A DNA stretch of 64,000 bases from JACCZX01 sp963786295 (GTDB lineage Bacteria > Pseudomonadota > Gammaproteobacteria > Burkholderiales > Burkholderiaceae_F), in the NCBI GenBank assembly GCA_963786295.1, contig CAWAYV010000027.1, positions 186,001-250,000 of the forward strand, read 5' to 3'. This document shows, piece by piece, positions 1-8,963 of the stretch. Each line of letters starts with the position of its first letter. The stretch's first letter is position 1. The notes under the pieces are model-generated. The model had not been told where the DNA came from and did no database searches. It worked only from the letters and a program-made list of their open reading frames with translations. The translations under genes and the position numbers were made by a program.

Positions 1-498
1 CTGCGCGATAGCACGCCGCTCCTCCTCTTTCGCGCGTTCAAGATGCTGCGTCAGTTCGCGCAGCCTGGCTTCGCTTTCAGCTAGTGCGGCGACTGCCGTG
101 CGTGCCTCGCGCCGGGCGTTCGCCGCCTGCAGACTGTGCTGCAAGGCCGAAGCAATGCGAAACATGCGCGTCTTCAGCACGAAGTCGTCGGCGCCAGCGT
201 GCAGTGTGGCCACCGCAAGGTCCTCGGACATTTCCCCCGACAGCACGATCACCGGAATATCGGCGTCGATACTCTTCGCGACTGTCAGCGATGCGAACGA
301 ATCGAACCGCGGCAGATTGTGATCGGTGATCACCGCATCGACGTGACCTTTGGCAAATGCGTCGCGCATGCCCGCCTCGTCTTCGACCCTGGTCGTGCGT
401 GGCTTTAGTCCCTCGCGCGACAACATCGCCAGCAGCAATTCGTAGTCGAGCTCGGAGTCTTCGACAACGATCAGGTTCAATGGTGGAGGATCTTTCAT
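1..498 (-). CDS. receiver domain plus start of sensor histidine kinase (partial)
   Basis: This gene is cut by the left window edge; its first 166 codons are visible. Residues 8 to about 125 form a CheY-like receiver domain: acidic pair E13-D14, probable phospho-acceptor D59 in VITDHNLP, S87 in VIVLSG and K109 in FVLK. A charged, probably coiled-coil stretch (about 127-156) follows, ending in RAKEEERRAIAQ, which looks like the beginning of a NarX/DegS-type HisKA_3 dimerisation domain whose phosphorylatable His would lie outside the window. A receiver at the N-terminus of a kinase suggests a cytoplasmic phosphorelay component. No membrane segment is seen. The start ATG is the first in frame. 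It is divergent from the NADH dehydrogenase gene. Receiver certain, kinase part inferred. Confidence 0.8.
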   Translation of the reverse strand, partial: MKDPPPLNLIVVEDSELDYELLLAMLSREGLKPRTTRVEDEAGMRDAFAKGHVDAVITDHNLPRFDSFASLTVAKSIDADIPVIVLSGEMSEDLAVATLHAGADDFVLKTRMFRIASALQHSLQAANARREARTAVAALAESEARLRELTQHLERAKEEERRAIAQ

Positions 499-894
499 GT
501 TGGCGCGCATTCTGGCGGATTTACGCGCAAGGGTGCGTAAAATTGCGCCGCAAAGTCCGCTGGACGATCGCTGGCAGCAACTGCTGCGAGAGGTAACGTC
601 CGGACTCCGCAGAGCAACGTAGCAGGTAACACCTGTCCACCGTGAGGTGAGGATTAGAGCAACAGAGACGAGTCGGCGAGTCGTTGGTAACAATGAGCGC
701 CGGGTGAAACGGGCAATCTCTACGTGGAGCAACACCGAATAGGCGGCCGATGATCTTGCTCGGAGAGGTCGCGGGTAGGTGGCTTGAGCCGGCGAGCGAT
801 TGCCGGCCTAGAGGAATGATCGTCACGGCGTTCGCAAGAGTGCCGCACAGAATCCGGCGTACAGGCGGACTTTGCCTTTTTTCCAGCTGACTCG
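499..894. other. divergent intergenic region, no gene recognised
   Basis: About 400 bases separate the two divergent genes. Open frames here have no recognisable protein content. I see no convincing -35/-10 pair and no strong repeat; promoters for both flanking genes are expected here but cannot be placed. Confidence 0.5.
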
Positions 895-2207
895 ATGAGC
901 GTCGATCGCAAACCGGTGGTGGTCATCATTGGTGCCGGCTTTGGGGGACTCGCTGCCGCGCGCGGGTTGCGCAATGCGGAAGTGGAGGTGATCGTCGTCG
1001 ATCGCGCCAATCACCATACCTTTCAGCCGCTGCTTTATCAGGTGGCTACAGCGGGATTGTCCGCACCGCAAATCGCTTCGCCGATTCGGCATATTCTGCG
1101 TAGACAGAAAAACGCTCGTGTGCTGCTTGGGGATGCTGTCGCGATTGACGCGGCAGCCAAGCGAGTGTTGCTGGCTGATGGCGAGCTCGGTTTCGACTAC
1201 CTGATCGTCGCGGCGGGTTTGACGCATTCCTACTTCGGACATAGCGCCTGGGCGCAGCATGCACCTGGACTGAAAACACTCGACGATGCGCTCGAAATCC
1301 GGCGCCGCATTTTGATTGCTTTCGAGCGCGCTGAACGTGAGCCAGACGCAGCAAAGCGCGCAGCGTGGTTGACCTTTGTCGTCATCGGTGGCGGCCCGAC
1401 CGGTGTCGAGCTCGCCGGTACGCTCGCCGAGATCGCGCGACACACGCTGACCAACGAGTTCCGCACGATCGATCCCTCCAAAGCCAGAGTGCTGCTGCTC
1501 GAAGGTGGTCGGCGCATCCTGAATACGTATCCGGAGACGTTGTCCGCAAAGGCGGTGCGACAGTTGCAGCGGCTCGGCGTCGAGGTGCGGGTCGGCGCGC
1601 ATGTAAACAATGTCGACGATGCCGGAGTATCAGTTGATATCGAGCGGGCGGGAAAATGAGCGCATTAATGCCCGCACGGTGCTGTGGGCGGCCGGCGTGC
1701 AAGCCACTGCGCTCGTTCAAGGCCTGCCGGGGCCACGTGACAAAGTGGGCCGCATGCTCGTCACGCCGACACTACAACTGGCCGACGCGGATTCGATCTT
1801 CGTGATCGGTGACTCTGGCGTCGATTACGCAGGATGGAAAACCGGTGCCGGGCGTTGCGTACGCCGCCAAACAAATGGGTGCGTATGCAGCGCACGTAAT
1901 TGCACAGCGCGTACGCGGTGACGATGCATCAACACCGAGCATTGCTCCATTTCGTTATCGCGACCGCGGATCGCTTGCGACGATCGGCCGTAAAGCCGCT
2001 GTCGCAGTGTTCCCCGGTGGAATTCGTTTATCCGGCCTTCTCGCATGGTGGACATGGCTGTTTGTGCACATTTTTTTCTTGATAGGTTTTCGCAATCGCA
2101 TCACGACGATGGTCGATTGGATGCTGGCGTACGTCACGTATCAACGTCACGCGCGTCTGATACTTGCGAATACGGCGACACGGGACGGCGCCCGTGGCCG
2201 TTCGTGA
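895..2207 (+). CDS. ndh: type II NADH:quinone oxidoreductase (two frameshifts)
   Basis: Single-subunit NADH dehydrogenase that passes electrons from NADH to quinone at the inner membrane without pumping protons. The N-terminal FAD Rossmann motif GAGFGGLAAARGL, the NAD-binding VVIGGGPTGVELAG near residue 165 and a C-terminal aromatic membrane-anchoring segment (WWTWLFVHIFF) give the family; about 436 residues is normal. The frame shifts twice by +1: at an A4 run (1653-1656, after VDIERAG) and near 1814, between FVIGD and LASITQDGKPVPG. Removing one base at each point gives a continuous protein, so these are probably sequence errors. Start ATG 895 puts the FAD motif at its usual place. The gene stands alone upstream of the dcw cluster. 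Confidence 0.88.
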
Positions 2208-2261
2208 GAGTCCACTTGCAGAGCGCGGGCTATCCCTTTCTTTTAACACGTAATTCACTCT

Positions 2262-2279
2262 TTCTTGCTTTAGCAAGAA
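2262..2279. repeat. 7-bp inverted repeat between ndh and mraZ
   Basis: TTCTTGC and GCAAGAA flank a TTTA loop, a perfect hairpin 55 nt after the ndh stop. No T-run follows on either strand, so it is not a classical intrinsic terminator; it may stabilise the ndh 3' end. Confidence 0.4.
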
Positions 2280-2324
2280 GTGCCTCTAAGTCCTTGTGAA
2301 CATTAAAAAATCCCCGTAATTCGC

Positions 2325-2354
2325 TTGACCGCTTGTTCAGCGACGCCGTACAGT
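2325..2354 (+). promoter_or_regulatory. probable sigma70 promoter of the dcw cluster (PmraZ)
   Basis: TTGACC (2325-2330) and TACAGT (2349-2354) are separated by 18 bp, about 75 bp upstream of the mraZ start. Transcription would begin near 2361, just before the TGGGN operator repeats. This matches the known position of PmraZ in other proteobacteria; the assignment is by pattern only. Confidence 0.6.
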
Positions 2355-2371
2355 CGCGCCGTGTCAAAAAG

Positions 2372-2386
2372 TGGGAGACAGTGGGC
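2372..2386 (+). promoter_or_regulatory. MraZ operator repeats (TGGGN, 10-bp period)
   Basis: TGGGA (2372-2376) and TGGGC (2382-2386) are exactly 10 bp apart, with a degenerate AGTGT one period further on. MraZ is known to bind TGGGN direct repeats spaced by 5 nt in its own promoter. Here they lie just downstream of the predicted start site, consistent with autorepression of the dcw cluster. Confidence 0.6.
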
Positions 2387-2430
2387 TAGTCAGTGTTCGC
2401 TTCGTGAACCGGCTGCCTACGGGGGACGCT

Positions 2431-2859
2431 GTGTTTCAGGGAGCTTCGCAACTGACGCTCGACGGCAAAGGCCGCGTCTCGATGCCGAGTCGACATCGAG
2501 ACACGCTCGCTGCCAATTGCGATGGCCGATTGACCGTGACACGCCATCCCGATGGTTGTCTTCTCGTCTATCCGCGACCCACTTGGGAAGTGCGCCGCGA
2601 ACAGATCGCCCACCTGCCGTATTCGGCGCGCGCATTGCAGCGGCTTCTGCTCGGTAACGCCACCGATATCGACCTCGACAGCGCTGGTCGCCTACTGGTG
2701 CCTACAGAACTGCGAGCGGGTGCCCAACTCGAACGCGACTTGATGCTGCTTGGCATGGGCGCGCACTTCGAGTTATGGGATGCCGCGCGGCTCGCAGAGC
2801 ACGAGCGTGCAGCGCTCGCCGGCGGCCTGCCTGAATCTGCCGCTCAGTTCACCTTTTAA
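2431..2859 (+). CDS. mraZ: transcriptional regulator MraZ
   Basis: AbrB-like DNA-binding regulator that represses the division and cell-wall cluster it heads. Two SpoVT/AbrB-type halves are visible: the first with LDGKGRVSMPSRHRD, the second with IDLDSAGRLLVPTELR, followed by the conserved LLGMGAHFELWD. I chose GTG 2431 because the product then begins with the family's FQGAS and it is preceded by GGGGGA at good spacing; the open frame extends upstream to 2371, through the operator repeats. At 142 residues it has the usual length. First gene of the dcw operon, 17 nt before rsmH. Confidence 0.93.
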   Translation: MFQGASQLTLDGKGRVSMPSRHRDTLAANCDGRLTVTRHPDGCLLVYPRPTWEVRREQIAHLPYSARALQRLLLGNATDIDLDSAGRLLVPTELRAGAQLERDLMLLGMGAHFELWDAARLAEHERAALAGGLPESAAQFTF

Positions 2860-2876
2860 CTGCGCGCTGAAGGTGA

Positions 2877-3876
2877 ATGTCTCGCTCCCAATCGCCGCGC
2901 GTAGGCGAGCATCAGTCGGTGCTTGCGCTGCCGGCCGTCGACTATCTGCTCACGGACCACGACGGCACCTACGTCGATGCGACGTTCGGCCGTGGCGGTC
3001 ATTCACGCTTGATCCTCGAGCGTCTTGGGCAGAAAGGAAAGCTGGTTGCATTCGATCGCGATCCGCAAGCGGTCGACGCTGCTGCTTCGATCGCCGATCC
3101 TCGTTTTCACGTCGAGCACACGCCGTTTTCACGGTCTGCGAGTCACGCTCGACGCCTTGTCCATCACGCGAGTAAACGGAGTTTTGCTCGACCTAGGGAT
3201 GTCGTCGCCGCAGATCGACGATCCATCACGTGGATTTTCCTGGCGCGCCGATGGGCCATTGGACATGCGCATGGACCCATCGCGCGGAGAAACCGCAGCC
3301 GAATGGCTCGCGCATGCATCGTTCGAAGAGTTGGCGCAAGTGATTCGTGACTATGGCGAGGAGCGGTTTGCTGCATCGATTGCAAAGGCGATTGTTGCTC
3401 GCCGCGCAGAGGCGAAGGCAGGTGCAGCCGGGCCGCTTTCAACGACCGCGGATCTTGCGGGTCTGGTCGCGAACGCCGTCGGCAGGAGCCGCAAGGATGC
3501 GTCTCAACACCCGGCGACGCGGACTTTTCAGGCTGTACGGATTCACGTCAATAGAGAGCTTGAGGAATTGGCGCTAGCACTCGACCAGGCGGCAGCAATG
3601 TTGTCGGCCGGCGGCCGGCTGGTCGCAATCAGCTTTCATTCGCTTGAAGACCGCATCGTCAAACGCTTTATCGATGCGCACCATCATCCGGAGCGTGTCA
3701 GCGACGCAGCACGGCGCGTACCTTTGCGTGCCGATCAGCTTCCACGTCCGACGCTCACAGCGATCGCGCGCGTGTATCCGGACGAGGTCGAAATGGCCGC
3801 CAATGCGCGCGCTCGCAGCGCGGTGATGCGCGTAGCCGAACGCACAGCCGAGCCGTGGCCCGAGGCGAATCGATGA
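2877..3876 (+). CDS. rsmH: 16S rRNA (cytosine1402-N4)-methyltransferase (one frameshift)
   Basis: SAM-dependent methyltransferase RsmH (MraW) that modifies C1402 in the ribosomal decoding centre. N-terminal HQSVLALPAVDYLL, the SAM site with ATFGRGGHS, then GVLLDLGMSSPQIDDPSRGFSW and the C-terminal FHSLEDRIVKRF are family signatures. The frame shifts by +1 at a T4 run (3126-3129); with one T removed the text reads through HTPF-HGLRVTLDALSITRVNG and gives about 332 residues. Its stop overlaps an in-frame ATGA that could be an alternative ftsL start. Confidence 0.92.
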
Positions 3877-3912
3877 GCGCGTCGCCGGGCCAGTCCCCAG
3901 AGGCGCGCGCAT

Positions 3913-3929
3913 GTCCCTCTCGGAGGGAC
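3913..3929. repeat. hairpin at the rsmH-ftsL junction
   Basis: GTCCCTC and GAGGGAC pair perfectly around a TCG loop and are followed by a GCGCGC-rich stretch and the ftsL ribosome binding site. It lies between the rsmH stop and the preferred ftsL start and resembles the small hairpin in the repeats after secA and yggT. Confidence 0.45.
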
Positions 3930-3953
3930 CGCGCGCAGCGCGAGGGAGCAACA

Positions 3954-4235
3954 ATGACGCGCGGGCTGGTCGTATTGATCGGAGCGCTGCTATTTGCGTC
4001 GGCACTATCGCTGATTACCGCACAGCATCGGTCACGCTCGCTGTTCATCGATCTCGAGCGCGCGCAAGTCGATGCGAAGCGCCTCGACGTCGAACACGAT
4101 CGCCTGCGCATCGACCAATCGCGTCTGTCGCAGCCGGCCTACGTCGAATCCGAGGCGCGCAAAATCGGAATGAAGCCGATCGACGCGGCTCGAACGGTCT
4201 TTCTGAATCTGCCCACCGCGGAGACGAAGAAGTGA
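3954..4235 (+). CDS. ftsL: cell division protein FtsL
   Basis: Small bitopic division protein that bridges FtsQ/FtsB to FtsW/FtsI. The 93-residue product has a short cytoplasmic tip, one membrane helix (VVLIGALLFASALSLI, about 5-21) and a periplasmic coiled-coil rich in heptads (SLFIDLERAQVDAKRLD) ending in the conserved ARKIGMKP. Start ATG 3954 is chosen because GAGGGAG lies six bases upstream; an ATG at 3873 overlapping the rsmH stop would add 27 residues without family support. The stop overlaps the ftsI GTG. Confidence 0.9.
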   Translation: MTRGLVVLIGALLFASALSLITAQHRSRSLFIDLERAQVDAKRLDVEHDRLRIDQSRLSQPAYVESEARKIGMKPIDAARTVFLNLPTAETKK

Positions 4236-6019
4236 CGCGCTTCCCGGACTCGAAGCGGGCGAACCGCTCGCGAAAAAGCGCGCGGCGGAACTGGACCGAT
4301 CGCATCGGCTTCAATGCGAATCCTCTGCTGACGGTCGCTTTGCCCGCGTGGCGCTCGAAGCTGATGCTGTTCCTGCTGTTTGTCGGCTTCGTCGCCCTCG
4401 TGGGCCGCGCGTTCTACTTGATGGGCGGCGTGTCGACCGGCTTCCTGCAGCGCCAGGGCGAAGCACGGTACGCGCGCACGCTGGAAATTCCGGCCACGCG
4501 TGGCCGGATAACCGATCGCAACGGTGTCGTGCTGGCCTCATCGGTGCCGGCGCGTGCGGTGTGGGCAATTCCGGAGGACGTCGACGCGGGACCGGAGCAA
4601 CTGAACACGCTGGCGCGCCTGCTGCAGATGAACGTAAGTGAGCTGAAGCGCCGGCTCGCCGATGACGACCGTACGTTCGTTTATCTGCGCCGCCAGGTCG
4701 ATGCCGACGTCGCCGAACGTATTGCAGCGCTAAAGCTCGCCGGCATCCACTCGACGCGCGAGTTCAAACGCCACTATCCGGAGGGTGCGACCAACGCCCA
4801 TGTGATCGGGTTCACCAACGTCGAAGACCGCGGGCAGGAAGGTATCGAGCTGGCGCACGAGCGCTTGCTGGCAGGCCGCGCGGGTAGCCGGCGCGTGATC
4901 AAGGATCGGCTCGGGCGCGTGATCGAAGACGACTGGCTGCGCGAGCCACTCGATGGCAAGGATCTCGCGCTGTCGATCGACAACCGCATCCAGTACATCG
5001 CGCACGCTGCGTTAAAGGGCGCGCTCGATAAGCATCGCGCGAAAGCGGGCGCTGCGATCGTGTTCGACGTGAAAACCGGAGAAGTATTGGCGCTCGCCAA
5101 TCTGCCGAGTTTCGACCCGAATCTGCGCGGCCGTCTGGCGGGTGATGCAGTTCGCAATCGCGTGCTGACCGATACCTTCGAGCCCGGCTCGACGATGAAG
5201 CCGTTTTCAATTGCCGCTGCGCTCGAAGCCGGCAAAGTAAAAGTGGATACGCGAATTCAAACCGCGCCGGGTCGTCTGACGATCGGCAATCGCACGATCG
5301 GCGATGCGCATGCGCACGGCATGCTGACCGTCGAAGAAATCGTTTCGAAGTCGAGCAACGTCGGCACTGCGAAGATCGCACTCGAGCTGCCGGCGCAGAA
5401 GTTATGGGACACGTACACCGGCGTCGGCTTTGGCCAGGCGCCGCGGCTCGATTTTCCCGGCGCGGTTACCGGACGATTGCGGCCGGCGAAAACTTGGCGG
5501 CCCATCGAGCAGGCGACGATTTCGTACGGCCACGGTGTCTCGGTAACGCTCGTGCAACTGGCGCGCGCGTATTCCGTGTTCGCGAACGATGGCCGCCTCG
5601 TGCCGCTGACCTTGCTGAAGACCGATACCACCGCAATGCCGGTCCGTGCGATGTCGTCGGACACTGCGCTAGCGATGCGCAAGATGCTCGAAATGGCGGT
5701 CGGTCCCGAAGGCACCGCGCCGGCCGCGCGCATTCCCGCGTACCGAGTCGCGGGCAAGACCGGCACCGCGTACAAGATTAAGAATGGACAATACGTGAAG
5801 GAGTATGTCGCCTCCTTCGTCGGCTTTGCTCCGGTGTCCGATCCGCGCATCGTTGTCGCGGTAATGATCGACGAGCCGGCGGGCGCGCATTACGGCGGGC
5901 AAGTCGCTGCGCCGGTGTTTGCGGCAATCACCGCAAGTGCATTGCGCACACTACAAGTGACGCCCGACGCGCCGCTCGACCCGGGCCGCGAAATGATCGC
6001 GTCGCGGAGCGCGCCGTGA
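4232..6019 (+). CDS. ftsI: peptidoglycan D,D-transpeptidase FtsI (PBP3)
   Basis: Septal class B penicillin-binding protein that cross-links new peptidoglycan at the division site. One N-terminal membrane helix (LMLFLLFVGFVALVGRAF) is followed by the pedestal domain (ATRGRITDRNG) and the transpeptidase domain with catalytic STMK (Ser at about residue 320), SSN and KTGT motifs in the right order. GTG 4232 is used because it overlaps the ftsL stop and gives the usual short cytoplasmic tail; 595 residues fits the family. Read without frameshift. Confidence 0.96.
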   Translation: MTRFPDSKRANRSRKSARRNWTDRIGFNANPLLTVALPAWRSKLMLFLLFVGFVALVGRAFYLMGGVSTGFLQRQGEARYARTLEIPATRGRITDRNGVVLASSVPARAVWAIPEDVDAGPEQLNTLARLLQMNVSELKRRLADDDRTFVYLRRQVDADVAERIAALKLAGIHSTREFKRHYPEGATNAHVIGFTNVEDRGQEGIELAHERLLAGRAGSRRVIKDRLGRVIEDDWLREPLDGKDLALSIDNRIQYIAHAALKGALDKHRAKAGAAIVFDVKTGEVLALANLPSFDPNLRGRLAGDAVRNRVLTDTFEPGSTMKPFSIAAALEAGKVKVDTRIQTAPGRLTIGNRTIGDAHAHGMLTVEEIVSKSSNVGTAKIALELPAQKLWDTYTGVGFGQAPRLDFPGAVTGRLRPAKTWRPIEQATISYGHGVSVTLVQLARAYSVFANDGRLVPLTLLKTDTTAMPVRAMSSDTALAMRKMLEMAVGPEGTAPAARIPAYRVAGKTGTAYKIKNGQYVKEYVASFVGFAPVSDPRIVVAVMIDEPAGAHYGGQVAAPVFAAITASALRTLQVTPDAPLDPGREMIASRSAP

Positions 6020-7590
6020 GCGCTGCTTCTGCAGCAGCGACCGACGCACTCGGCTGGCTGAGGCAGGTCGCACCGTCGGTGTTCGCGGACCGGCGCGATT
6101 TGCGTCTTGACAGCCGCTGTTTGAAACGCGGCGATGTGTTTCTCGCCGTGCGCGGCAACCATGTCGATGGACGTCGGTATTTGCCGGCCGCGGCAGCAAG
6201 CGGGGCCGCTGCTGCGTTAGTCGACGCCGATGGATGGAACGAAATCGCTTCGTCATCGACGACAAGCGTGCTTCCGACACGCGCGGTCAAAGACCTGCGC
6301 AGTGTGATGGGGCCTCTGGCAGCGGAGTTCTACCGGCGCCCGAGCGAACATCTGCTGTCGATCGGTGTGACCGGCACCAATGGCAAGACATCGTCGACGC
6401 AGTGGATTGCGCAATTGCTGACGCGCGCGGACCGGCGCTGTGCGGTAATCGGCACGATAGGAATCGGCTTTGCCGACGAGGCGCTGAACGAAACGTCACT
6501 GACGACGCCGGATCCGGTGTCGCTACAACGCGAAGTACGTGCGCTGCTCGACGCAGGTGCGCAGGCGCTCGCGATGGAAGTGTCGTCGATCGGGCTTGAG
6601 CAAGGACGGTTGAACGGCATGAAGATCGACGTCGCGCTATTCACGAACCTGACGCGCGATCATCTGGACTATCACGGCACGATGCAGCGGTATGAGGCGG
6701 CGAAGTCTTTGCTGTTCGACTGGCCGACGCTGTCGCACGCTGTCATCAATCTCGACGACGCAGCCGGCCGTCGCCTGATACCCCGATTGGCTGAGCGCGG
6801 CGTCGACGTGATCGGCTACAGCGCGAGTAATGCCGGCGAGACGGGGATCGAATCGCCCATCGCGCACCGGTTATCCGCTCGAGCGATCCGAGCCACGTCG
6901 TATGGCCTCGCGTTCGAAGTCGAACTCGACGGTCATGTGATTCCGATCGAAGTGCCGTTGGTCGGTCAATTCAACGTTGAAAATCTGCTGGGCGTGCTGG
7001 GTGTCATGCATGCCTGCGGTATCGACTTCGTGCGCGCGGTGGCCGCACTGCCGCAACTTCATCCGCCGCCGGGCCGCATGCAACACGTCGTGATGCCTGC
7101 TGGCCCGCTGGCGGTGATCGATTACGCGCATACGCCCGATGCGCTGGCAAAGGCGCTCGCTGCCCTGCGGCCGCTCGTCGAAGCCCGTCGATTACAAGGA
7201 AGCGGCGGAAAACTCTGGGTCGTCTTCGGTGCCGGCGGCGACCGCGACTCCGGCAAGCGTGCAGCGATGGGGGCTGCTGCCGCGCACGGTGCCGACGTTG
7301 TGATCGTCACCAGTGATAACCCACGATCGGAAAACGCCGAAGCGATCGCTTCGCAAGTCGCGGCCGGAGCGGCAAGCGCGCGCGAGCTGATCACGATGGT
7401 GGATCGCAGCGGCGCCATCGCGCACGCCATTGCGAACGCCGGCCCTACCGATGTCGTATTGATCGCCGGTAAGGGACACGAGAGCTATCAGATCATCGGT
7501 GCCGAAAGGCTGCCGTTTTCGGACCTGTCGCAGGCACGCGTGGCACTTGCCCGGCGCACTGGCGCAACAGGTGGCGAATGCCCGCATTGA
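6016..7590 (+). CDS. murE: UDP-MurNAc-tripeptide synthetase MurE
   Basis: ATP-dependent Mur ligase that adds meso-diaminopimelate to UDP-MurNAc-L-Ala-D-Glu in the cytoplasm. ATP-binding GVTGTNGKTSSTQW lies near residue 117, and the substrate-selecting DNPR motif (TSDNPRSENA) marks the meso-DAP-adding type rather than the lysine type. At 524 residues it is normal. GTG 6016 overlaps the ftsI stop by 4 nt. The 3' end overlaps murF. Confidence 0.96.
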   Translation: MSAASAAATDALGWLRQVAPSVFADRRDLRLDSRCLKRGDVFLAVRGNHVDGRRYLPAAAASGAAAALVDADGWNEIASSSTTSVLPTRAVKDLRSVMGPLAAEFYRRPSEHLLSIGVTGTNGKTSSTQWIAQLLTRADRRCAVIGTIGIGFADEALNETSLTTPDPVSLQREVRALLDAGAQALAMEVSSIGLEQGRLNGMKIDVALFTNLTRDHLDYHGTMQRYEAAKSLLFDWPTLSHAVINLDDAAGRRLIPRLAERGVDVIGYSASNAGETGIESPIAHRLSARAIRATSYGLAFEVELDGHVIPIEVPLVGQFNVENLLGVLGVMHACGIDFVRAVAALPQLHPPPGRMQHVVMPAGPLAVIDYAHTPDALAKALAALRPLVEARRLQGSGGKLWVVFGAGGDRDSGKRAAMGAAAAHGADVVIVTSDNPRSENAEAIASQVAAGAASARELITMVDRSGAIAHAIANAGPTDVVLIAGKGHESYQIIGAERLPFSDLSQARVALARRTGATGGECPH

Positions 7591-8963
7591 TGACCATCGG
7601 CGAACTTGCGCGCGCGCTGTCGGCGCGAGGCGTGCCGGCAGAACTAAGCGGCGACGGCCGCGTGGGGTTTTCGAGCGTCTCGACCGACTCGCGCACGCTG
7701 TCGGGCGGTGCGCTGTTCGTGGCGCTGAGTGGCGAGCGCTTCGACGGTCACGACTATGTCGCGCGCGCACGCGAAAACGGAGCCGCGGGCGCGTTAGTCG
7801 AGCGGCGCGTCGAGGTCGATGTTCCGCAACTGATCGTTACAGATAGCAAGCGCGCGTTCGGAATCGCCGCAGGCACATGGCGTTCACGTTTCTCGTTGCC
7901 TGTCATTGCCGTCGCTGGCAGCAACGGCAAGACTACGGTTACTCAGATGGTTGCCGCGATCCTCGGCGCGGCTTATGGCGAAAAGAATCGGCTGGCCACG
8001 CGCGGCAATTTGAACAACGACATCGGCGTTCCGTTGATGCTATGGCAGTTGTCGAAGCAGCATCGCGCGGCCGTGATCGAGGTGGGAATGAATCATCCGG
8101 GCGAGATTGCCTATCTCGCGCAGTTGGTGCAGCCGACGATCGCGTTGGTCAACAATGCCCAGCGTGAGCATCAGGAGTTCATGCAATCGATCGAGGCGAC
8201 CGCGTATGAAAACGGCGAAACCATAGCGGCGTTGTCGGACGAAGGCGTGGCGGTGTTTCCGGCCGACGACACGTGCGCGCCGATTTGGCGGCAACTGTCC
8301 GGTACACGGCGCGTCATCGATTTCGCGCTCGACGCCTCGGCTGTCGTTACCGCGACGTTTGAACCGGAGGAAGACGGCGCAAGGGTTTCGATGGCGACGC
8401 CTGCCGGCGTGATCGACGTGCGTTTGGCGAGCGGAGGCCTGCATAACGCTCGCAACGCATTGGCCGCCGCGGCGTGTTCGATTGCCGCCGATATTGGAGC
8501 CGAGGCGATCGCTGCCGGGCTAAACGCCTGGCGGCCGGTCGCAGGCCGCGGCGTCAAGTTGCGAATCAAGGATTGCGACGTCATCGACGATACGTACAAC
8601 GCTAACCCGGATTCCGTCCGCGCTGCGATTGACTTGCTCGCCGCCGCGCCCGCGCCGCGCGTGTTGGTATTGGGCGATATGGGCGAAGTGGGAGTGCGTG
8701 GGCCAGAGTTTCACCGGGAGATGGGACTTTATGCACGCGCTCGCGGCATCGATTCCCTTTTCGCGACTGGGCCGTTGATGCGTGAGACAGCGCAAGCGTT
8801 CGGCGCCAATGCGGCTCACTTCGACGACATTGGTGCATTGATCGACGCTTTGCGCCCGAGTCTGCGAGCAGGCGCGACGGTGTTGGTCAAGGGTTCGCGC
8901 TTCATGCAGATGGAACGTGTCGTGCAAGCATTGTCTGCGCAGCAAACGGAAACTGTCCACTGA
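7578..8963 (+). CDS. murF: UDP-MurNAc-tripeptide:D-Ala-D-Ala ligase MurF
   Basis: Last cytoplasmic Mur ligase; it attaches D-Ala-D-Ala to give UDP-MurNAc-pentapeptide. The N-terminal domain with STDSRTLSGGALFVAL, the ATP loop AVAGSNGKTTVTQM and the C-terminal LGDMGEVG are typical. ATG 7578 has AGGTGG upstream and overlaps murE by 13 nt; ATG 7590, forming TGATG with the murE stop, would shorten it by four residues. 461 residues, no frameshift. Confidence 0.95.
   Translation: MPALMTIGELARALSARGVPAELSGDGRVGFSSVSTDSRTLSGGALFVALSGERFDGHDYVARARENGAAGALVERRVEVDVPQLIVTDSKRAFGIAAGTWRSRFSLPVIAVAGSNGKTTVTQMVAAILGAAYGEKNRLATRGNLNNDIGVPLMLWQLSKQHRAAVIEVGMNHPGEIAYLAQLVQPTIALVNNAQREHQEFMQSIEATAYENGETIAALSDEGVAVFPADDTCAPIWRQLSGTRRVIDFALDASAVVTATFEPEEDGARVSMATPAGVIDVRLASGGLHNARNALAAAACSIAADIGAEAIAAGLNAWRPVAGRGVKLRIKDCDVIDDTYNANPDSVRAAIDLLAAAPAPRVLVLGDMGEVGVRGPEFHREMGLYARARGIDSLFATGPLMRETAQAFGANAAHFDDIGALIDALRPSLRAGATVLVKGSRFMQMERVVQALSAQQTETVH

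Noticed and set aside
823..1602. 259-codon minus-strand open frame
   Set aside because: Antisense to the FAD/NAD domains of ndh and without domain content.
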